Below are positions 34,355 to 35,810 of a stretch of DNA of 35,810 bases, piece by piece. The stretch is from an uncultured Butyrivibrio sp. Its GTDB lineage: Bacteria > Bacillota > Clostridia > Lachnospirales > Lachnospiraceae. The stretch is taken from assembly GCF_947169445.1 (NCBI RefSeq), contig NZ_CAMVPU010000039.1, positions 1 through 35,810 of the forward strand. Direction: 5' to 3'. The notes below the pieces were generated by a model. It saw only the letters and a list, made by a program, of their open reading frames with translations, made no database searches and had not been told where the DNA came from. Position numbers and translations under genes: made by a program. Position 1 is the stretch's first letter, and every line of letters begins with the position of its first letter.

Positions 34355-35231
34355 ACCCAACTACCTCCGTTTCACTTATAAATATCTCCTCCAGGGAAAG
34401 TGGCAGTATTTCAAAAAACACCGGATTCCCTCTCTTAAAAGCCATCTCTATGTCTTCTCTTTCGCCCCTTATTGTTATTGTATGAAGCCTTCCCCTCTTT
34501 TCGTGAATAAGGATGTCCATATCTTCGATAGCTTTTTTCTCATCTTCTTCGGAAGGAAAAACGCATTGAACCTTCTGCATTTTAAGCTTCATATCCCCAA
34601 GATTCTCAGAAAGGATCACACCTCCATGATGCAAAAGACCAATATGATCACAGATATCCTCAAGTTCTCTTAAGTTGTGAGATGCTATTATTGGCGTAAG
34701 TCCTCTGTCTGCCATCTCCGCTGCAAACAGGCTCTTAACACCCTGTCTTATGACAGGATCTAGTCCGTCAAAGGTTTCGTCGCACAAAATGTACTTAGTT
34801 CCTGAACAAATTCCCAGCAGAATAGAAACCTGCTTTTTCATCCCCTTTGAAAAAGAGCTGATCTTGCGCTTAATATCCAGGCCAAAGCCACTGCACATCT
34901 TAAAAAAGCGCAGCTTATCAAAACTATCGTATATCTCTTCATAATAGTCTGCCATCTCCTCAGGAGTGCTGTTTGGCAAAAAGTACTGGTCATCTGAGAT
35001 GTAAAAAATATCCTTCTTAACATCAGGATTATCGTAAACAGGCCTGCCATCCACACATACTATTCCACTGTCAGGCTTAACAACCCCTGCAATTATTCGA
35101 AGAATCGTGCTCTTACCAGCTCCATTTGTTCCCACAAGTCCAAAGACCTGACCATCAGCCACGGTTAATGACACATGATTGACCGCTTTGATGTCATCAA
35201 ATTGTTTTTCAAGTTCCAGTAATTCAATCAT
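34326..35231 (-). CDS. ABC transporter ATP-binding protein (YtrB-like)
   Basis: A 301-residue ATPase subunit. Walker A is GTNGAGKST at about 34-42; the signature is the variant FSKGMKKQ; Walker B and D-loop are YILCDETFDGLDP; the switch His is in IIASHNLRELEDICDHIGLL. The C-terminal 85 residues form an accessory domain. Its form and its place after a YtrA-type regulator match the YtrB/BcrA-like exporter ATPases. It lies 15 bases after the regulator gene and overlaps the permease gene. Confidence 0.95.
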   Translation of the reverse strand: MIELLELEKQFDDIKAVNHVSLTVADGQVFGLVGTNGAGKSTILRIIAGVVKPDSGIVCVDGRPVYDNPDVKKDIFYISDDQYFLPNSTPEEMADYYEEIYDSFDKLRFFKMCSGFGLDIKRKISSFSKGMKKQVSILLGICSGTKYILCDETFDGLDPVIRQGVKSLFAAEMADRGLTPIIASHNLRELEDICDHIGLLHHGGVILSENLGDMKLKMQKVQCVFPSEEDEKKAIEDMDILIHEKRGRLHTITIRGEREDIEMAFKRGNPVFFEILPLSLEEIFISETEVVGYDIRKFILE

Positions 35232-35246
35232 GACTTTCTCCTTTTT

Positions 35247-35657
35247 TCATACCGGTATATGTTTTTCCCCATCGGCATTCTTTTCCCTGCCTAATTTATA
35301 TGAAATCCTGCTAGCAATATCCGCATTTATCTCTTCAATAGATATACCTATTTCCTCAGCTTCTTTTATCAAGCGGATTATCTTGTCTATAAGCTCATTC
35401 TTCCTGTTATCCAGCAATGAGGAATTCCCTTTGACAAAATTCCCCTTACCTTTAACTGTATAAATAAAGCCCTGCCGCTCAAGTTCGGTATAAGCCTTCT
35501 GTACAGTATTGGGATTAGTGGATAATTCCATAGCCAGACTTCGCACTGATGGCATCTGCTCATCGGCCTGAAGAATTCCCTTGTACATCTGAAGTTTGAA
35601 GTTTTCAACAATCTGTTCGTAGATAGGTCTGCTATCCTGATAATCAATTAGGTTCAT
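35247..35657 (-). CDS. GntR-family regulator, YtrA subfamily
   Basis: A 136-residue regulator. The winged helix is clear: SRPIYEQIVENFKLQMYKGI, then MPSVRSLAMELSTNPNTVQK and the wing GFIYTVKGKGNFV. The C-terminal tail of about 55 residues is short, as in YtrA proteins, which dimerise through two helices and often repress their own ABC exporter operon. It is the first gene of the eight-gene operon, and a 12-7-12 palindrome lies over its promoter. Confidence 0.95.
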   Translation of the reverse strand: MNLIDYQDSRPIYEQIVENFKLQMYKGILQADEQMPSVRSLAMELSTNPNTVQKAYTELERQGFIYTVKGKGNFVKGNSSLLDNRKNELIDKIIRLIKEAEEIGISIEEINADIASRISYKLGREKNADGEKHIPV

Positions 35658-35678
35658 ATTATCCCCGCCATAATAGTG

Positions 35679-35709
35679 TTAACTGTACTAGCATTATTAG
35701 TACAGTTAA
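35679..35709. promoter_or_regulatory. YtrA-type palindromic operator
   Basis: TTAACTGTACTA-(7)-TAGTACAGTTAA is a perfect 12-bp dyad 22 bases upstream of the regulator start. It covers the predicted transcription start, fitting autorepression. Confidence 0.85.
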
Positions 35710-35738
35710 ATAATATAACACCCCTTGCCATAAAGCAA
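35710..35738 (-). promoter_or_regulatory. Promoter of the eight-gene envelope operon
   Basis: Minus strand: -35 TTGCTT (35738-35733), 17-base spacer, -10 TATTAT (35715-35710), directly followed by the palindromic operator. Confidence 0.6.
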
Positions 35739-35742
35739 GGGG
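35721..35742. repeat. 8-bp GC-rich hairpin in the promoter spacer
   Basis: CCCCTTGC pairs with GCAAGGGG around CATAAA. It overlaps the -35 region of the operon promoter. It could end a gene lying beyond the window edge, but no T-run follows. A second small perfect dyad, TCTTCAG-AA-CTGAAGA, lies at about 35770-35785. Confidence 0.5.
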
Positions 35743-35810
35743 GTAAAAAGACTTTTGTCTTTGGGAATTTTCTTCAGAACTGAAGAGGTAAGATTTTTTA
35801 TCCTCGGGAC

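Noticed and set aside
24857..35657. Bacteriocin or lantibiotic export and immunity cluster
   Set aside because: The ABC-2 exporter and adaptor fit, but there is no precursor peptide, modification enzyme or peptidase-domain transporter, and the MalF/MalG permeases are unexplained by that model.

Overview
The window reads as a plant-fibre-degrading Firmicute of the Lachnospiraceae, most like Butyrivibrio or Pseudobutyrivibrio. That is an inference from A+T-rich DNA, GGAGG-type ribosome binding sites, Gram-positive-type lipoproteins, LplA/LplB/YtcP-type sugar ABC genes with no dedicated ATPase, several glycoside hydrolases without signal peptides, and a MscL with a zinc-ribbon tail. No 16S gene is present, so the genus is not proven.

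Layout. (1) 114-2225, plus: a large orphan protein with an N-terminal cyclic-nucleotide-binding-like fold, followed by two hairpins. (2) 2350-16198: a uronate/hemicellulose-pectin utilisation locus. Reading the minus strand from its 5' end it holds altronate dehydratase (uxaA), a solute-binding lipoprotein, two permeases, an SGNH acetylesterase, a GH43 enzyme, a second GH43 carrying an N-terminal ankyrin module, and a sugar isomerase-like TIM barrel. Diverging from uxaA on the plus strand are uronate isomerase (uxaC) and a LacI-type regulator. LacI-family 14-mer operators sit at the promoters of uxaA, uxaC and the binding protein, and stem-loops between genes probably tune expression. (3) 16341-20153, minus: an intracellular GH9 cellulase-family enzyme, a ROK sugar kinase and mnmA. 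A 166-bp inverted-repeat element lies upstream of mnmA. (4) 20542-24752: a Na+/Ca2+-type cation antiporter behind a yybP-ykoY (Mn2+) riboswitch with a terminator, tRNA-Gly(CCC), glycogen debranching enzyme and MscL. (5) 24857-35657, minus: one tightly packed eight-gene operon. It contains a YtrA-type GntR regulator, an ABC ATPase, an ABC-2-like permease with a large hydrophilic tail, MalF- and MalG-like permeases, a HlyD-like adaptor, a MacB-periplasmic-domain protein with too few membrane segments, and an 840-residue solute-binding-like lipoprotein with a probable beta-propeller front half.

How the genes work together. In region 2 the lipoprotein and two permeases probably import an acetylated, uronate-containing oligosaccharide. 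The cytoplasmic esterase and two GH43 enzymes would trim it, and UxaC and UxaA process the released uronate. The tagaturonate/fructuronate reductase step and the transporter ATPase are not in the window. UxaA points to the galacturonate (pectin) branch rather than pure glucuronoxylan. Region 5 is the best candidate for an undescribed system: importer-type, exporter-type and sensor-like envelope parts are placed under one YtrA-like repressor with a clear palindromic operator.
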